Shown here one piece after another: positions 62,184 to 64,000 of a stretch of DNA of 64,000 nucleotides. Under the pieces are notes generated by a model, which made no database searches, was not told the origin of the DNA, and saw only the letters and a list, made by a program, of their open reading frames with translations. The DNA lies in assembly GCF_001721295.1 (NCBI RefSeq), contig NZ_MDDS01000013.1, forward strand, positions 1 through 64,000, in the 5' to 3' direction. Position 1 is the first letter of the stretch, and the number at the start of each line of letters is the position of its first letter. This stretch comes from Sphingomonas turrisvirgatae (lineage in GTDB: Bacteria > Pseudomonadota > Alphaproteobacteria > Sphingomonadales > Sphingomonadaceae). Made by a program: the position numbers and the translations under genes.

Positions 62184-62339
62184 ATGCAGAACGCGCATCT
62201 CTCGGCACTTGAGGCCAAGCACGCGACGCTCGATCGACGGATCGCAGATGAATCGCACCGGCCATTACCCGATCAGATGATCATCGCCGATCTGAAGCGC
62301 CAGAAACTCAAGGTAAAGGAACAGATCGAGCTGATTTAA
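62184..62339 (+). CDS. Second YdcH/DUF465-type protein
   Basis: A 51-residue protein: MQNAHLSALEAKHATLDRRI, then ADESHRPLPDQMIIADLKRQ, ending KLKVKEQIELI. It has the LEAKHATLDRRI helix and the LKRQKLKVKEQI end typical of DUF465. AGGAGG is 10 bases upstream of the ATG. The 140-base gap to the divergent paralogue must hold both promoters. Confidence 0.85.
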   Translation: MQNAHLSALEAKHATLDRRIADESHRPLPDQMIIADLKRQKLKVKEQIELI

Positions 62340-62429
62340 CGCGCGCGGTGTCACCCTGGACCAGCTGTGGCCAGGGTGGCGCCGATAACGGCCCCGGGCC
62401 GCCAATGGACTGCGGGATCGCCGCCTAGT

Positions 62430-62801
62430 TCAAAGTGCCCGACGAAGTGGCGTTGCGGTTGCGCTCGCCCGACCCGAAACCGGCTTTCGCGCTGCCAGAG
62501 GATCGATCTCCCGCTCGAACGCGATGCCGATCCTGCCCTCCGCCGTCCATGCGATGTGTCCCTTGACCCACCCGACGCCGCGAACATCGACTTTCACCGG
62601 CGCGCCTCGTGCAATCGGTGCGGCATATTCCGCCATCAGCCCGCCCGAAGACAGGTTTCGCACGCGCACGGTCAGATCGACGCCGTCATCGGCCTGCAAC
62701 TGAGCCGACAGCAACAGGCTGTCACGCGCGCCGTTCCGCTGGCTCGCGGCATCGTCGGCCGCCGCTACGCCGGTCAGGGGATCGGTTGAAAGCTGGTCCA
62801 T
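62430..62801 (-). CDS. PilZ domain protein (c-di-GMP effector-like)
   Basis: A 123-residue cytosolic protein. The c-di-GMP motifs are RNGAR (Arg22, Arg26) and NLSSGG (Asn49 to Gly54), i.e. RxxxR and (D/N)xSxxG. The beta-barrel then runs VKVDVRGVGWVKGHIAWTAE and IGIAFE. The key residues are present, so binding of the second messenger is likely. No partner domain is attached. Confidence 0.85.
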   Translation of the reverse strand: MDQLSTDPLTGVAAADDAASQRNGARDSLLLSAQLQADDGVDLTVRVRNLSSGGLMAEYAAPIARGAPVKVDVRGVGWVKGHIAWTAEGRIGIAFEREIDPLAARKPVSGRASATATPLRRAL

Positions 62802-62894
62802 CTTCCACTCGCGTTGATCTGCTTCGGCGCGAGACTAGAGCAGCAATCACTATCCAAAGCGTTAACTTGTCCCGAAGAGCCGGCGCCGCAGCGC

Positions 62895-63359
62895 TTATTC
62901 CTCGCGCGACACCTTTTCGTTACGCTCGTGGCGCTCCTGCGCTTCAACCGTCATCGTCGCGATCGGTCGAGCTTCCAGGCGCCCAAGGCTGATCGGCTCG
63001 CCGGTGACTTCGCAATAGCCATATTCACCGTCCTCGATCCGACGCAGCGCGGCGTCGATCTTCGCGATCAACTTGCGCTGGCGATCGCGGGTACGCAGTT
63101 CGATCGACCAGTCGGTTTCGCTCGACGCGCGATCGGTCAGATCGGCTTCGCGGAGCGAATCGACTTGAAGCTGGCTCAGCGTGCCGGCCGCCTCGCGATG
63201 GATCGCATCCTTCCAGGCCAGCAGCTTTTCGCGAAAATAATCGAGCTGGCGCGAATTCATGAAGGGTTCGTCAGGGCTCGGCCGGTAACCATTAGCCGGG
63301 TCGTTGGCAGCCGGCGGCAGTTTTTCGGAGTCGTCGCGATGATCGTAAACGGTCGCCAT
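62895..63359 (-). CDS. dksA: RNA polymerase-binding protein DksA
   Basis: A 154-residue factor that works with ppGpp in the polymerase secondary channel. The coiled coil (about 35-110) has the tip motif LTDRASSETDWSIEL with acidic residues Asp73 and Asp76. The zinc finger has lost three of four Cys: Cys116 remains, and Thr119, Thr137 and Ala140 replace the others. This degenerate form occurs in many alphaproteobacteria and can still act. The start is ATG 63359 with GGAGAG upstream. Confidence 0.9.
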   Translation of the reverse strand: MATVYDHRDDSEKLPPAANDPANGYRPSPDEPFMNSRQLDYFREKLLAWKDAIHREAAGTLSQLQVDSLREADLTDRASSETDWSIELRTRDRQRKLIAKIDAALRRIEDGEYGYCEVTGEPISLGRLEARPIATMTVEAQERHERNEKVSREE

Positions 63360-63478
63360 TTGCACTCTCCACCCCGGATATCCGACAGCGAAGCGATCGG
63401 AAGTCCGCTTTTTGCCCGCCGGCGCTATACGGATGCGCGCTCTACTCCACAAGCGCTCGAATCCAGCAACGTCTTGCG

Positions 63479-63772
63479 TCAAGCAGCTCCCGCAATGCAG
63501 GAAATTGCAGGAAGTGGCCGCGCCGCCAATCTCCGCGAACGACGACCAAGATCACGCATCACTTCGAGAACTAGCCGAGAAATGTCTCTTTCCGACACAT
63601 TAACCATATATCGCTCTTTCATGTTCTGAAAATAGGACACGCCAGCGCCCAAGCTTTGGTTAACGCTATTGAACTTAATACTTTCTTCTGCACTTTCTCG
63701 CAAATGAACCATCGCAGTCGCTGCTTGATTAGCGCTCCGGGGCGTGTTCAGGGACAGGAAAGTATTCGTCAT
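63479..63772 (-). CDS. Possible small gene upstream of dksA
   Basis: A weakly supported 97-residue frame whose base composition is more AT-rich than its neighbours. It contains MTNTFLSLNTPRSANQAATA and ERYMVNVSERDISRLVLEVM; the second half is helical and basic. No good ribosome site lies before ATG 63772, which overlaps the start codon of the opposite-strand gene. A later Met (around 63680 or 63617) may be the true start. I do not recognise the family. Confidence 0.35.
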   Translation of the reverse strand: MTNTFLSLNTPRSANQAATAMVHLRESAEESIKFNSVNQSLGAGVSYFQNMKERYMVNVSERDISRLVLEVMRDLGRRSRRLAARPLPAISCIAGAA

Positions 63773-64000
63773 GTCAGTTAAAATGGCCTTGGCTAAGCTT
63801 TGCGCATGTGCCTGCGGGGGCGCGGTGGTCGGCGGCGGGGCGGTGCATGTCGCCGATACGGCGCGCGCGGAACGAAGCTTCTCGAAGCAGCGCGAAAGCG
63901 TGAAGCAGCGCGTCGTCAAACGGCGCGTGGCTTCTCGAGCCGGCGTGCGTAAGCGAGTCGTTCGGCGGACGGTCACCACCACGGCGCAATGCACACCACA
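63771..64000 (+). CDS. Basic exported protein, partial (runs off the right edge)
   Basis: The first 76 codons of a gene cut by the window. AGGAAAG is about 8 bases upstream of ATG 63771. The start MSVKMALAKLCACACGGAVV, then GGGAVHVA, looks like a signal or a membrane segment. Then a highly basic stretch with Lys-Gln-Arg and Arg-Val repeats (KQRESVKQRVVKRRV, RKRVVRRTV) follows. The rest is outside the window. Confidence 0.6.
   Translation, partial: MSVKMALAKLCACACGGAVVGGGAVHVADTARAERSFSKQRESVKQRVVKRRVASRAGVRKRVVRRTVTTTAQCTP

Overview
The window is a high-GC, densely packed piece of an alphaproteobacterial chromosome, most likely a sphingomonad (Sphingomonas or a close relative). The evidence is gene content: E1-beta with a fused lipoyl domain next to E1-alpha, an FtsB-like gene and eno; TrcR-like (DUF1013) and RcdA-like (DUF1465) cell-cycle genes; a DksA with a degenerate zinc finger; an EL222-type LOV-HTH regulator; and a GGAAC-N17-GTT promoter of the alphaproteobacterial general stress response. 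Most of the window is core housekeeping sequence. The clearly accessory parts are the first 1.3 kb and an approximately 750-bp block inside the car operon.

Layout. 1-1262: the end of an IS3-family element abutting a HipA-like kinase gene, whose stop codon is formed by the IS terminus. 1436-11045: acnA, a Tat-exported monooxygenase-like gene, GST, dienelactone hydrolase, an MBL-fold hydrolase, TrcR, tRNA-Met, a 2H phosphoesterase and kup. 11167-15892: an Lrp regulator divergent from ald with a dyad operator between them, then rpsA and ihfB. 15963-22387: tRNA-Pro, hemD, tRNA-Leu, tRNA-Ile2, a polysaccharide deacetylase with an atypical histidine kinase, a second Lrp-family gene and a TPR protein. 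22637-30016: gyrA (TTG start), several small DUF genes, a lysoplasmalogenase-like gene, trmFO, an EF-hand protein and a phytoene synthase-like gene.

30121-33430: three overlapping Tad-type genes (a TadG-like vWA protein and two TadE/F-like pseudopilins, one with calcium-loop-like inserts). 33497-37738: pdhB, pdhA, ftsB-like, eno. 37826-39429: a candidate EcfG promoter followed by a four-gene membrane and stress operon. 39513-50143: a DUF4170 gene, greA, carB, two low-GC unknown genes, carA, a YqeY gene, dnaG and rpoD. The two unknown genes sit between carA and carB and overlap each neighbouring start or stop codon. 50308-53218: an unknown protein, a MoxR ATPase, a fasciclin protein and the LOV-HTH photoreceptor.

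53286-58824: one minus-strand run carrying scoA, an acid phosphatase lipoprotein, scoB, leuC, a 40-residue exported peptide, leuD and a quinone oxidoreductase. 59022-64000: small stress and membrane proteins, a gamma-carbonic anhydrase-like protein, a nitronate monooxygenase, rcdA, two YdcH-like proteins, a PilZ protein, dksA, and a basic exported protein that runs off the right edge.

No complete new multi-gene defence or secretion system is visible. The best leads are the car-operon cargo pair, the LOV-HTH regulator, the EcfG-driven operon, the HipA/IS junction and the leu-operon micropeptide. All calls come from reading the sequence; no database search was run.
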